Shown here: piece after piece, positions 16,822 through 25,582 of the stretch
Layout of the letters: every line of letters begins with the position of its first letter
How positions within the stretch are numbered: position 1 is the first letter of the stretch
Assembly: GCA_036488085.1 (NCBI GenBank)
Contig: DASXHZ010000056.1
Coordinates: forward strand, 1-51,541
Source of the DNA: DASXHZ01 sp036488085
Lineage (GTDB): Bacteria; Acidobacteriota; Thermoanaerobaculia; Gp7-AA8
Length of the DNA stretch: 51,541 nucleotides
Reading direction: 5' to 3'
Position numbers and translations under genes: made by a program
The notes under the pieces: generated by a model
What the model saw: only the letters and a program-made list of their open reading frames with translations
Databases searched by the model: none
Told to the model about the DNA's origin: nothing

Positions 16822-17548
16822 CTTCGTCACGATCTTCCCGCGAATGTTCGATGCGCTGATCGGCGAAGGGGTGATCGCGCGCGGGACCAAGCAGGGGCTG
16901 CTCGACGTCCGCGTGCACGACCTGCGCGACTACACGAGCGACAAGCATCGATCGACGGACGACGAGGCGTACGGCGGCGGGCCGGGGATGGTGATGCTGG
17001 CCGAGCCGGTGCTGAAGTGCGTGGAGGCGATCGGGAGCGGACACGTGATCATGACCACGCCGCAGGGACGCGTGTTCGACCAGGCGGTGGCGAAGGAGCT
17101 GGCCGCGAAGGAGGTGCTGGTGTTCCTCTGCGGCCGCTACGAAGGCTTCGACCACCGGGTGCACGAGATTCTGCAGCCGGACGAGATCTCCATCGGCGAT
17201 TTCGTCGTCTCGGGGGGCGAGTTGCCGTCGATGGTGATCGCCGACGCGGTGGGACGGATGATCGAAGGGGTGGTCGGAAACGCCGGCTCGGTGCAGGAGG
17301 ACTCGTTCTTCAGCGGCGTCCTCGACTACCCGCACTACACCCGTCCCGAGGAGTTGCGCGGACGACGAATCCCGGAGATCCTGCTCAGCGGCCACCACGA
17401 GAAGATCCGTAAGTGGCGGAAGGAGCAGGCACTTCGCGCGACACTGGCGAAGCGTCCGGACCTGCTGGAAACGGCGGAGCTGGATGACGAGGCGGCGCAA
17501 ATTCTGAGGAAACTGAGGTTCGAGGTTCGAGGTTCGAGGGAAGAGTGA
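16811..17548 (+). CDS. trmD: tRNA (guanine37-N1)-methyltransferase
   Basis: 245 residues from the ATG at 16811. TrmD transfers a methyl group from SAM to G37 next to the anticodon, preventing frameshifting. The SPOUT knot motifs are present: YGGGPGMVM, FLCGRYEGFDHRV, and ISIGDFVVSGGELP. The last ten residues (RFEVRGSREE) are encoded by the following repeat array and look like an acquired tail, since TrmD normally ends near the helix before it. It overlaps the end of rimM. Confidence 0.97.
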   Translation: MRFDFVTIFPRMFDALIGEGVIARGTKQGLLDVRVHDLRDYTSDKHRSTDDEAYGGGPGMVMLAEPVLKCVEAIGSGHVIMTTPQGRVFDQAVAKELAAKEVLVFLCGRYEGFDHRVHEILQPDEISIGDFVVSGGELPSMVIADAVGRMIEGVVGNAGSVQEDSFFSGVLDYPHYTRPEELRGRRIPEILLSGHHEKIRKWRKEQALRATLAKRPDLLETAELDDEAAQILRKLRFEVRGSREE

Positions 17549-17607
17549 AGAGTGTGAGGGTCGCTCGGTTGTTCTCACCTCTTCCCTCTTCATTCGGACC
17601 TCGAACC
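17515..17607. repeat. Foldback array, GGTTCGA 7-bp unit
   Basis: Left arm 17515-17558: three GGTTCGA units, then an AGGGAAGAGTGAAGAG segment. Right arm 17574-17607: CTCTTCCCTCTTCATT, then CCTCGAACC. The two arms pair over more than 30 bases and would form a strong hairpin in the trmD-rplS transcript. It begins inside trmD. The unit recurs in the array after hslO. 17608-17733 has no gene; it includes a weak CAGCGA/TCGCTG hairpin near 17690-17712 in the rplS leader. Confidence 0.92.
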
Positions 17608-17733
17608 GGAATTCCCGGAATGCTCTAGCGACCGGCCCGGTTGTTGCCAAAACCGCGAGAGTCCTGCCTCTTGCCAATCAGTCTCGAAATCAGCGATCCT
17701 TGCGGGCTCGCTGTAAGAAATCGGAGTCTAGTC

Positions 17734-18084
17734 ATGCCTGACATCATGAAATTGGTCGAGTCGCGCGAGGCGCGTACCGACCTCCCGAATTTCGCCCCCG
17801 GCGATACGATCAAGGTCCACGTCAAGGTCAAGGAAGGCGAGAAAGAGCGCATCCAGATCTTCCAGGGCCTGGTGATCTCGCGCAAAGGCGGCGGATCGCG
17901 CCAGATGTTCACCGTGCGCAAAGTTTCCGGCGGCATCGGCGTCGAGCGCATGTTCCCGCTGTACTCTCCGACGATCGATAAGATCGAGGTTGAACGCCAT
18001 GGCCGGGTCCGTCGCGCAAAGCTCTACTACCTCCGTGAACTCCGCGGCAAAGCCGCGCGCATCGAAGAAAAGCGCCCCCGTTAA
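17734..18084 (+). CDS. rplS: 50S ribosomal protein L19
   Basis: 116 residues from the ATG at 17734, which has GGAG seven bases upstream and gives the standard L19 start. Motifs: FAPGDTIKVHVKVKEGEKER, FQGLVISRKGGG and GGIGVERMFPLYSP. L19 sits at the 30S-50S interface. Family members are normally 115-120 residues, so the size is normal. The 3' end overlaps rnhB. Confidence 0.97.
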   Translation: MPDIMKLVESREARTDLPNFAPGDTIKVHVKVKEGEKERIQIFQGLVISRKGGGSRQMFTVRKVSGGIGVERMFPLYSPTIDKIEVERHGRVRRAKLYYLRELRGKAARIEEKRPR

Positions 18085-18796
18085 GAAGACGGGAAAGAAG
18101 ACCGCGGAGGAGAAGCTCTACCTCTCCCTCTTCGCGGAGCTCGCGCGCATCGCCGAGATGTCCTCGGTCGAGCGCCGGCTCCGCGATTTTGGTTTTCGGT
18201 GCATCGCGGGAACGGACGAGGTCGGCCGCGGCTGCCTCGCCGGCCCGGTCGTCGCCGCGTGCGTCATCCTCGACGCCGACCCGACGCTCTTCGGCGTCAA
18301 CGACTCCAAGCAGGTGGCGCATGACGACCGCCTCGACGTCTGCCGCGTAATCCTGGCGAGAGCCCGCGCCGTCGCCGTCGGCGTCGTCGAGCATACGACC
18401 ATCGATCGCATCAACATTCTCCGCGCCAGCAAGCTCGCGATGCTGCACGCCGTCGACAACCTCTCGCTCCGTCCCGACATCCTCCTCCTGGACGCCGTGA
18501 CGCTCGAACAGCTCGAGATGCCGCAGGTGCCGCTGATCGGCGGAGACCGGCGAAGTGTCTCCATCGCCGCGGCTTCCATCGTCGCCAAGGTCTACCGCGA
18601 CATGCTGATGGAGTCGTATGATGCGCGTTACCCTGAATACGGTTTCAAACATCATCGGGGGTACGCGACGGAAGCGCATCAGGCCGCGCTGAAGACTTTC
18701 GGCCCGAGCCCGATACACAGACGATCATTCGAAGGGGTTGACGAGCCGATGCTGCTGTTCGGCTCATGTGCGGAAGATGGCGGTTCAGCGAGATAA
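17999..18796 (+). CDS. rnhB: Ribonuclease HII
   Basis: 265 residues from the ATG at 17999, with GAGG nine bases upstream; a TTG at 17990 is an alternative. RNase HII removes ribonucleotides from DNA. The catalytic GTDEVGRGCLAGP motif, LDAVTLEQL and the C-terminal HHRGYATEAH are visible. The first 50 residues are Ser/Lys/Ala-rich and lie before the usual start; 86 bases overlap rplS in another frame. A shorter start at 18158 lacks a ribosome binding site. The 3' end overlaps the TPR gene by 20 bases. Confidence 0.92.
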   Translation: MAGSVAQSSTTSVNSAAKPRASKKSAPVKKTGKKTAEEKLYLSLFAELARIAEMSSVERRLRDFGFRCIAGTDEVGRGCLAGPVVAACVILDADPTLFGVNDSKQVAHDDRLDVCRVILARARAVAVGVVEHTTIDRINILRASKLAMLHAVDNLSLRPDILLLDAVTLEQLEMPQVPLIGGDRRSVSIAAASIVAKVYRDMLMESYDARYPEYGFKHHRGYATEAHQAALKTFGPSPIHRRSFEGVDEPMLLFGSCAEDGGSAR

Positions 18797-21605
18797 AGTC
18801 ATCGCCAACGCGGAGAAGCTCGTCGCGAAGGGGAAGATTGACGCCGCGATCAAGGAGTACGAGCGGCTTCTCGAGGACAACCCCAACGACGTCAACACTC
18901 TGAACCGCATCGGCGACCTCTGGGTCCGCATCAACCGCAACGACGAAGCGGTCAAGACGTTCAGCAAGATCGCGGACCACTACTCGAAGGACGGCTTCTT
19001 CCTCAAAGCGATCGCGATCTACAAAAAGATCAACAAGCTCGATCCTTCGAAGCTCGACATCTACGCCAAGCTCGCCGACCTCTACGCCAAGCAGGGGCTC
19101 GCGATGGAGGCGAAGAGCCAGTACCAGGTCCTGGCCGACTACTACCTCAAGCACGGCGACCCGGCGAATGCGCTGACGATCTACCGCAAGATCTCGGAGC
19201 TCGACCCGAGCTCGATCAACGTTCACGTCAAGCTCGCCGACCTCTATGGCCAGAACAACCAGACCGCCGAGGCGCTGAAGGAGTACGACCGCGTCGGACG
19301 GATGCTGCTCAAGCGCGGCATGCTCGACGAGGCGGTGCAGGTCTTCAAGAAAGCGCTGAAGATCGACGCCAAGAACATCGAGCTGGTCGAGTCACTCGTG
19401 ACGGCGCTTCTCGAAGCGCGCGACTACGACAACGCGCTCGCCATCGTCGAGACGGCACTCGAAGCGAATCGCGATCACCCGCGGCTCACCGGGATGTGGG
19501 GACGGATCCAGCTTGCGAAGGGCGACGTGCAGTCGGCCCGGTCGACGCTGGAGCGCGCGGTGCGCGGCAACCCGGACGAGCCGGCGATCCGCGAGACGCT
19601 CGCCGAGATCTACCTCAAGAGCAACAACGCCGACGGCGCGCTGGAGATGATCGCGCCGCTGGTCGACAAGGCACTCTCCCGCGGTGAGCGCGGCGGCGCG
19701 GTGGAGATGCTCAATCGTGTTCTACGCGTCGACTCGGGCCACGCGCCGACGCTGGAACGCCTCGTAGGCGTCTACATGCGCCTGAACGAGGAGACGAACG
19801 TCCTCGCGTCGATGAACTCGCTCGCCGAGGCGCATGTCGCCAAGGGGCAGTACGAGCGGGCCTCGCAGGTGCTCGAACGCCTCATCCGGCGCGAGCCGCA
19901 GAACGAGCAGCACCGCAACAAGCTGCAGTTCGTGAAGTCGCAGATGGGCGGCGTCGACACGATTCCGGCGAAACAGAAGAGCGTCGAACAGGCGCTCCCG
20001 AGCTCGTTGCCGTCGCTCGAAGTCGAAGAGCCGGCGCCGTCGTTCAATTTCGACGAGCCGTCGCCCTCGTTCGACCTCGACCTCGACTCGTCTCCTGCGT
20101 TGGAGCTCGACTTCTCGTCAATCCCGGAAGCTGCTCCCGCCCCGCCGCCGCCCGCCGTCCCAACGCGCCTCGCACCGGCCGTCGAGATCGCGGCGGCGGA
20201 CCTGAGCGGCAACGAGAACGACGATCTCGACTTCATCACCGAGCACCTCACGGAAGCGGAGGTGTTCGCGAAGTACGGCCTCGCGGAGAAGGCGGCGGAG
20301 CACCTGCGCGCCGTTCTCGAACGGTCGCCGACGAATCTGACGGCGCACGAACGGCTGTACAAGATCCTGCTCGACGAAGGCGATGTCGACGCGGCGCGCG
20401 ATGCGGCGCTCGCGTACGTCGACCTCCTCATGCAGAACGGCGACGACGACGCGATCGCCGCCGCCAACAACGACTTTCTCTCGCGCGGCCACGCGCTCGC
20501 CCCAGCGGCGGCGCAGGCGGCGCCGGAGATCGAGACGGCCGAGGAAGAGCTCAGCTTCGATCTCGACGCCACCCCTTCCGAGTTTGCCATCGACAACGTC
20601 TCGACCTCCTCGGTGGCCGACTTCGCCCCCGCCTTCGAGGAGCCGGAGCCGACAATCGAGTTCGCCGACCTGTCGGCCGAGGTCGAGGAGGAAGAGGCGG
20701 CGAGTACTGAAGAACCGTTCTTCGGCAATGAGGCGTCGACGAGCTTTGCGCCATCCTCCGAGGAGATCGGCGAGGTCGATTTTTACATCGGCCAGGAGCT
20801 CTACGACGAGGCGCGCGAACGCGTCGAGGCGCTCGCCGCACGCTTCCCGGGCGATCCCGACGTCGAAGCGCGGCGCGCGAAGATCGACGATGCACTCACG
20901 GTTGCAGCGCCTCCACCGACGCCGCCTGCCAGCACGAAGACGTCGCCCGGCGCGCTGTCACGCGATGAGATCGAGAGCGAGTTGCTCTCCGCGATTCCGG
21001 ATGATGACGAGGAGGTCGCGCCGGTACCCCCTGCAGCGGCTCCCGTAGCACAGCCAATGGCACCCGTCGCGGAAGAGAACCTCTTCGCCGACGAGGACGA
21101 CTTCTTCGACCTCGCCGCCGAGCTCGAGTCGGAGCTGAACGAGGAAGAGGAGCCGCTCGCGCTCTCCGAAGAGGAGCAGTCGCTCGAAGAGATCTTCAAG
21201 GAGTTCAAAAAGGGCGTCGAACAGCAGCTCGACTCCGAGGATTACGACACGCACTACAACCTCGGCATCGCCTACAAAGAGATGGGGCTGACGGACGAGG
21301 CGATCGGCGAGTTCCAACTCGCGTCGAAGGATCCGAAGCGCGCCGTCGAGTGCGCGTCGATGCTCGGCCTCTGCTTCCTGGAAAAGGGCATGCCGCAGCT
21401 CGCGATCAAGTGGTACCGCAAGGGCCTCGAGATGCCGGAGATCAACGAGGAGGAGCACGTCGGCCTCCTCTACGACCTCGGCAGCGCCTACGTCGAGGTG
21501 GGTGACACGCAAAACGCGCAGAAGGCGTTCATGGAGGTGTACGGCATGAACACCAACTACCGCGAAGTCGTGGACCGGATCAAGCAACTCGAGGGCGCGA
21601 CTTGA
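18777..21605 (+). CDS. Large TPR-repeat protein
   Basis: 942 residues from the ATG at 18777. Residues about 1-400 are a run of tetratricopeptide repeats (IKEYERLLEDNPND, AIAIYKKINKLDPS, ALTIYRKISELDPS). About 400-720 is acidic and Pro/Ala-rich with FDEPSPSFDLDLDSS-like stretches and a short TPR pair. The C-terminus (about 800-942) has another TPR block (YNLGIAYKEMGLTDEAIGEF). No signal peptide or membrane helix, so it is cytosolic and probably a protein-protein scaffold. Related proteins occur next to pilus or motility genes in delta-proteobacteria and Acidobacteria, but nothing of that kind is adjacent here. Confidence 0.85.
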   Translation: MAVQRDKVIANAEKLVAKGKIDAAIKEYERLLEDNPNDVNTLNRIGDLWVRINRNDEAVKTFSKIADHYSKDGFFLKAIAIYKKINKLDPSKLDIYAKLADLYAKQGLAMEAKSQYQVLADYYLKHGDPANALTIYRKISELDPSSINVHVKLADLYGQNNQTAEALKEYDRVGRMLLKRGMLDEAVQVFKKALKIDAKNIELVESLVTALLEARDYDNALAIVETALEANRDHPRLTGMWGRIQLAKGDVQSARSTLERAVRGNPDEPAIRETLAEIYLKSNNADGALEMIAPLVDKALSRGERGGAVEMLNRVLRVDSGHAPTLERLVGVYMRLNEETNVLASMNSLAEAHVAKGQYERASQVLERLIRREPQNEQHRNKLQFVKSQMGGVDTIPAKQKSVEQALPSSLPSLEVEEPAPSFNFDEPSPSFDLDLDSSPALELDFSSIPEAAPAPPPPAVPTRLAPAVEIAAADLSGNENDDLDFITEHLTEAEVFAKYGLAEKAAEHLRAVLERSPTNLTAHERLYKILLDEGDVDAARDAALAYVDLLMQNGDDDAIAAANNDFLSRGHALAPAAAQAAPEIETAEEELSFDLDATPSEFAIDNVSTSSVADFAPAFEEPEPTIEFADLSAEVEEEEAASTEEPFFGNEASTSFAPSSEEIGEVDFYIGQELYDEARERVEALAARFPGDPDVEARRAKIDDALTVAAPPPTPPASTKTSPGALSRDEIESELLSAIPDDDEEVAPVPPAAAPVAQPMAPVAEENLFADEDDFFDLAAELESELNEEEEPLALSEEEQSLEEIFKEFKKGVEQQLDSEDYDTHYNLGIAYKEMGLTDEAIGEFQLASKDPKRAVECASMLGLCFLEKGMPQLAIKWYRKGLEMPEINEEEHVGLLYDLGSAYVEVGDTQNAQKAFMEVYGMNTNYREVVDRIKQLEGAT

Positions 21606-21607
21606 TG

Positions 21608-21680
21608 AGTTGCCCGTTGCCAGTGGCCAGTTGCCGGATGGGCGGCGGCCTGGCAACCGGCAACTGGCTGCTGTCAACTC
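21608..21680. repeat. Inverted repeat, CAGTTGCC-type unit
   Basis: Left arm 21608-21636 has GTTGCC units (GAGTTGCCCGTTGCCAG); right arm 21650-21680 has GGCAAC units (TGGCAACCGGCAACTGG). It fills the gap between the TPR gene and the permease and removes any ribosome binding site there. Confidence 0.85.
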
Positions 21681-21681
21681 G

Positions 21682-22515
21682 GTGATCGCGCATCAAACGA
21701 TCGTCCTCTTCCTCGGCGGCATCGGCGCAGGCGTGATCGGCTCGATCTTCGGTCTCGGCGGCGGGATCATCATCGTCCCGCTGCTGGTCCTCATTCTCAA
21801 GATTCCGATTCACTACGCGGTCGCGACGTCTCTGCTGTGCGTCATCGCGACGAGCAGCGCGGTCGGGTCGCGGAACGTGCAGCGCGGGATGACGAACCTC
21901 CGCCTCGTGTCGGTGCTCGAGATTGCAACGGTCATCGGTGCGATTTGCGGCGGTGCGATCGCGGGATACCTGCACCCACAACAACTGGAGATCGTGTTCG
22001 CGGTGGCCGTCTCGCTGCTGGCGATTCCGATGGCGCTTAGCCGGGAGGTTGTGATGCCGGCGCCGCCCGACCACCACGACGGCGGATTCGTGGCACGCCT
22101 TCGTGGCGCCTATTACGACCCGGCACTCGGGCACGAGGTCCACTACGACGTCGAACGGCTTCCGGTCGCGATGGCGATCTCCGGCGTCGCCGGAATGGCG
22201 AGCGGCCTCCTCGGCATCGGCGGCGGCGTGATCAAGGTGCCCGCGCTGACGCTCTACTCGCGTGTGCCGGTCAAGGCGGCGGCCGCGACGTCGAACTTCA
22301 TGATCGGTGTCACCGCCGTCGCGAGCGCGTTCGTCTACTACGGCCGCGGCGAGGTGCTGCCGGTCGTCACAGCGACCGCAGTCCTCGGCGTCTTCGCCGG
22401 CTCGCGCCTCGGCCTCGTCTTCGCCGAGCGCGCACACTCGTCGGTTCTCCGGAAGGTCTTCGCGGTGCTGATGCTCGTCATCGCGGCGCACATGGCATGG
22501 CAGGCGATGCGATGA
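21682..22515 (+). CDS. TauE/SafE family anion permease
   Basis: About 277 residues from the GTG at 21682; an upstream ATG at 21610 would be read from repeat sequence and is less likely. The protein has about eight membrane helices and the duplicated family motif: GSIFGLGGGIIIVPLL in the first half and SGLLGIGGGVIKVPAL in the second. Family members export sulfite, sulfoacetate or related anions across the inner membrane. It overlaps the next gene by ATGA, forming a three-gene unit of membrane proteins. Confidence 0.88.
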   Translation: MIAHQTIVLFLGGIGAGVIGSIFGLGGGIIIVPLLVLILKIPIHYAVATSLLCVIATSSAVGSRNVQRGMTNLRLVSVLEIATVIGAICGGAIAGYLHPQQLEIVFAVAVSLLAIPMALSREVVMPAPPDHHDGGFVARLRGAYYDPALGHEVHYDVERLPVAMAISGVAGMASGLLGIGGGVIKVPALTLYSRVPVKAAAATSNFMIGVTAVASAFVYYGRGEVLPVVTATAVLGVFAGSRLGLVFAERAHSSVLRKVFAVLMLVIAAHMAWQAMR

Positions 22516-22847
22516 CGCGGCGCAACCTCATGTCGATCATCCTCCGCCTCGGAGTGCTGGTCAGTTGCTCGCTCTTCATCGTCGGCATCCTCGCGGACGC
22601 CGTCGATCCGATCGCTTTCGGCACGATCAAGCCGGGCCATATCCCTCTGCTGCTGCAGGCGCTGATCCACGGGAGCCCGGCCGCGATGCTTCACATCGGC
22701 ATCCTGGTCCTGCTCATTACGCCGGTCGCGAGGGTGGTCGCGATGGTGTGGACGTTCGCCCGGGAACGCGACTCCACTTTTGCAACGATTTCGATCGGTG
22801 TACTCTTGTTGTTAATCGTGAGTTTCACGATCGGCGCGATGGCATGA
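22512..22847 (+). CDS. DUF1634 membrane protein
   Basis: 111 residues with three membrane helices (LGVLVSCSLFIVGILADA, AMLHIGILVLLITPVARVV, FATISIGVLLLLIVSFTIGA). The RLGVLVS and HIGILVLLITPVARV motifs match DUF1634, a family that regularly follows TauE/SafE permeases, so it may be an accessory subunit. The start and stop both overlap the neighbouring genes by ATGA. Confidence 0.85.
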   Translation: MTRRNLMSIILRLGVLVSCSLFIVGILADAVDPIAFGTIKPGHIPLLLQALIHGSPAAMLHIGILVLLITPVARVVAMVWTFARERDSTFATISIGVLLLLIVSFTIGAMA

Positions 22848-23332
22848 TGGGGGGCGCGTTGAATCGTTCGATTGAGTCACTACTGAGATTCGTGAACCTG
22901 ACTTCGTCGGGCATCCTGGCCGGCTCGCTCGGTTTCGGCGAGGCGGCGCTGGTGCCGGGATGGGAGCAGGAGCTCGGGCGCAACGAGAAGTTGCTGAGCC
23001 AGGAGACGAAGTATTTCAACGCGATCGGTCCGGTCGCGCTGGCGAGCGCGGTGACGCTCGCGGTCGCGTCGCGCGGAAACGGCGCGGGGCGTCGCGCGCT
23101 CGACGCGGCGACGGCCATCGGTCTCGCGGGCGTGCTGGCATCGACGATCATGGTCACGGTGCCGATCAACCGCGAGCTCGAAACGCAGCCCGCACGCGAC
23201 TATCCGAGCGAGCGCTCGCAGTCGCTCACACGGAACTGGTCACTCGCCCACGCGGTGCGGACGACACTCGGCCTCGGCGCATTCCTGTGTGCCGTCGCCT
23301 CGAACGTCTCGCGGCGCGGTCACGCGAAGTGA
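22844..23332 (+). CDS. DUF1772-like membrane protein
   Basis: 162 residues from the ATG at 22844. Three or four hydrophobic segments are separated by a polar loop. The VPINRELETQP and SLTRNWSLAHAVRTTLGLGAF segments resemble DUF1772, the anthrone-oxygenase-like family. The activity here is unknown. It overlaps the DUF1634 gene by four bases and the convergent thiL by 13 bases. Confidence 0.7.
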   Translation: MMGGALNRSIESLLRFVNLTSSGILAGSLGFGEAALVPGWEQELGRNEKLLSQETKYFNAIGPVALASAVTLAVASRGNGAGRRALDAATAIGLAGVLASTIMVTVPINRELETQPARDYPSERSQSLTRNWSLAHAVRTTLGLGAFLCAVASNVSRRGHAK

Positions 23333-24216
23333 TCCCAGCCGCGAGGCGGTAGCGGCTCGCCGTCGAGCTTCACGCCGCGTTCCGCGACGATCTTCCCGAT
23401 CGCGTAGACCGGCCGGCCGGTGCGCGTGCTCAGCTCCGCCTCGCGTAGCCGCGACGTGAAGAGAAGCGCGTACTCCTCGCCGCCGTTCAACACCGCGTCG
23501 CGGACATTCAAGCCGCTCTCGAGCAGACCGGGGAACACCGGAATCCGCTCGCGCGTGATCTCGGCGCCGACGTTCGACGCCTCGCAGAGGTGATCGAGAT
23601 CGGTCGAGAGACCGTCCGAGATGTCGATGCATGCGGTCGCGATGCCGGCGAGTCTCTGTCCCAGTTCCAACTCCGGCTCGGGATCGATCTGGCGCTGCAC
23701 CGCCGACTGCGCGAACTCGCGCAGGGCGTACGGCATGTCGTCGAGCGGCTTGCCGAGAAACGCGAGGCCGGCCGCGGCGCCGCCGAGGGGGCGGGAGACG
23801 TAGATCCGGTCGCCGGAACGGGCACCGCTGCGAAGGAGCGGCTGCTTCGTCTCGCCGATGGCCGTGATCGCGATGACGAGTTTGTCGGACTTCGAGAGGT
23901 CGCCGCCGACGATCTCGATGTCGTACTCGCGCGCCGCCTCCGCGAGCGCATCCGTCAGCATCTCGACGTTCACCCACTCCGGGAGGCCGAGCGCGACGAC
24001 GGCGTAGCGCGGCTGCGCCCCCATTGCGGCGAGATCGGAAAGATTCACGGCGAGACTCTTCCGCGCGATGAAGCGCAGCGGGACGTTCCGCGTGAAGTCG
24101 ACGTCCTCGACCAGCATGTCGACCGTAATCACCTGATCGCCGATGACCGCGGCATCGTCACCGGTCCGCGGAAAGAGCTGCCGCAACCGCGCGACGATCT
24201 CCTGCTCACTCTTCAT
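23320..24216 (-). CDS. thiL: Thiamine-monophosphate kinase
   Basis: 298 residues from the ATG at 24216. ThiL phosphorylates thiamine monophosphate to the active diphosphate using ATP. Motifs: TGDDAAVIGDQ, TVDMLVEDVDF, NLSDLAAMGAQPRYAVV, GGDLSKSD, and DISDGLSTDLDHL. The structure is the PurM-like ATP-grasp-independent fold. Its start overlaps the truA stop by four bases, so the two are cotranslated. No other thiamine genes are nearby. Confidence 0.96.
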   Translation of the reverse strand: MKSEQEIVARLRQLFPRTGDDAAVIGDQVITVDMLVEDVDFTRNVPLRFIARKSLAVNLSDLAAMGAQPRYAVVALGLPEWVNVEMLTDALAEAAREYDIEIVGGDLSKSDKLVIAITAIGETKQPLLRSGARSGDRIYVSRPLGGAAAGLAFLGKPLDDMPYALREFAQSAVQRQIDPEPELELGQRLAGIATACIDISDGLSTDLDHLCEASNVGAEITRERIPVFPGLLESGLNVRDAVLNGGEEYALLFTSRLREAELSTRTGRPVYAIGKIVAERGVKLDGEPLPPRGWDHFA

Positions 24217-24977
24217 GACCGCACCGGCACGATCGGCTCGAGCGGCCGATCGAACGTCTCGCGCGGATAGAGGATCCGCTCGAGGAAGAGACCCGACGGC
24301 GGCGCGGTCGGCTGCCACGCCTCCTTCTGCGCGAGCACGTCCCCGCCCACCGTTCCGCGGCCGACCTCCGCGAGGTACGACACGATCTTCCGCACCATCT
24401 TCCAGAGGTAGTGCGACGCCTCGATACGGAAGAGGATCAGGTCGTCGGCGCGCCCGAGGTCCGCTCGTTCGACGACGACGATGCGCGACTCGTCGGCCGC
24501 GAGCCGCTTGTCGGCGAAGGCAGAGAAGTCGTGGCGGCCGGCGAGCGACGACGCGGCGTCCGCCATCGCCTTGAAGTCGAGCGTGTCTTTGATCCACCAG
24601 ACGAACGGCTTCGCGAACGCCGTGCGGCGCGTCGAGATCTGGTAGAGGTAAATGCGCGAGACGGCGTCGTGCCGCGCATGGAACTTGTCGCTCGCCCGCT
24701 CGGCGCGAAGGATGTGGATATCGTGCGGCAGGAGGTCGTTGATCTTCCGCACGAGCTGCTGCGGATCGACCGCCTTTCGCGCCCGAAGATGCGCCACCTG
24801 TCCCGCCGCGTGGACGCCCGCGTCGGTGCGCCCCGCGCCGCCGATGTCCACCTCTCCCACCACCTGGGAGGCGGCGCGGAGGAGGTGTCCTTGCACCGTT
24901 TTCTGCGTGTTACCCTGCGCCTGCCAACCGGAGTAGCGAGTTCCTTCGTACTCGATGGTGAGCTTATAAGTCGGCAT
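24213..24977 (-). CDS. truA: tRNA pseudouridine38-40 synthase TruA
   Basis: 254 residues from the ATG at 24977; a TTG at 24986 is also in frame. TruA isomerises uridines 38-40 in the anticodon arm. The catalytic Asp is in GAGRTDAGVHA, preceded by YEGTRYSGWQ. The start codon overlaps that of the divergent DUF971 gene in a shared CATG. Confidence 0.96.
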   Translation of the reverse strand: MPTYKLTIEYEGTRYSGWQAQGNTQKTVQGHLLRAASQVVGEVDIGGAGRTDAGVHAAGQVAHLRARKAVDPQQLVRKINDLLPHDIHILRAERASDKFHARHDAVSRIYLYQISTRRTAFAKPFVWWIKDTLDFKAMADAASSLAGRHDFSAFADKRLAADESRIVVVERADLGRADDLILFRIEASHYLWKMVRKIVSYLAEVGRGTVGGDVLAQKEAWQPTAPPSGLFLERILYPRETFDRPLEPIVPVRS

Positions 24978-25287
24978 GCGTCCCAATTCAATTCAGGTGC
25001 TCGGCGACACGCTGGTCGTCGTCTGGGACGACGGCCACGAATCATACTATTCGCTCGAAGAGCTCCGCCGCGCCTGCCCCTGCGCCGCCTGCAGCGGCGA
25101 GCCCGACCTCTTCGGCCGCATGTACGGCGGCGCCCCGCAACGCTACACGCCGATGTCTTTCGTTCTACAAGCTGTGGAGACCATCGGCAATTACGCCCTC
25201 CAACCCAACTGGGCCGACGGCCACACCTACGGTATCTGGACCTACGAACGTCTCCGCACGTTCTGCCCCGATTGCCGAAATCAGTAA
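24976..25287 (+). CDS. DUF971 protein
   Basis: 103 residues of the DUF971 family (gamma-butyrobetaine-hydroxylase N-terminal-like). Cysteines: CPCAAC in the middle and CPDC at the C-terminus, likely holding zinc or an iron-sulfur cluster. The GNYALQPNWADGHTYGIWTYERLR signature is intact. Relatives are linked to Fe-S cluster carrier proteins of the Mrp/ApbC type in some genomes, though none is seen here. Its ATG is within the start region of truA on the other strand. Confidence 0.9.
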   Translation: MRPNSIQVLGDTLVVVWDDGHESYYSLEELRRACPCAACSGEPDLFGRMYGGAPQRYTPMSFVLQAVETIGNYALQPNWADGHTYGIWTYERLRTFCPDCRNQ

Positions 25288-25307
25288 CACCGAGGTAGCC
25301 TCGGAGC

Positions 25308-25582
25308 GTGGCGAGATATCGAGACATCTGGTGGACCGGCCGGAAAGCAGCAGAGAACGTCCGAAAGCACGGAGTCTCGTTCGAAGACGCTCGAGACGCG
25401 CTGGACGACCCGCTCACGATCGAGGTACCCGATATCGCGCATTCAACGATGGAAGATCGGTACTTTGCACTGGCGGAATCTCCGCGCGGCCAGTTGCTGC
25501 GATCTCATACACGATTCGGAACGACATCGCGTGGATCATCAGCGCCCGGCCTGCAACGCCCGGCGAAAAACGCAGAGCCATG
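25308..25582 (+). pseudogene. brnT: BrnT-like toxin, frameshifted
   Basis: The first part in frame from 25308 reads RKAAENVRKHGVSFEDA, then LDDPLTIEV and EDRYFALAES, the hallmark of BrnT ribonuclease toxins. After about 25497 the expected ending (AISYTIRNDIAWIISARPAT) continues in another frame. A single base is missing near 25497-25501. If the frame were restored, the toxin would run into the brnA-like gene without a stop, as a toxin-antitoxin fusion. The unrepaired frame ends at 25583 after a meaningless tail. It may be a real inactivation or a sequencing error. Confidence 0.75.

Noticed and set aside
17608..17733. L19 autoregulatory leader RNA
   Set aside because: Only one weak six-pair hairpin is visible; not enough to name a known L19 leader.
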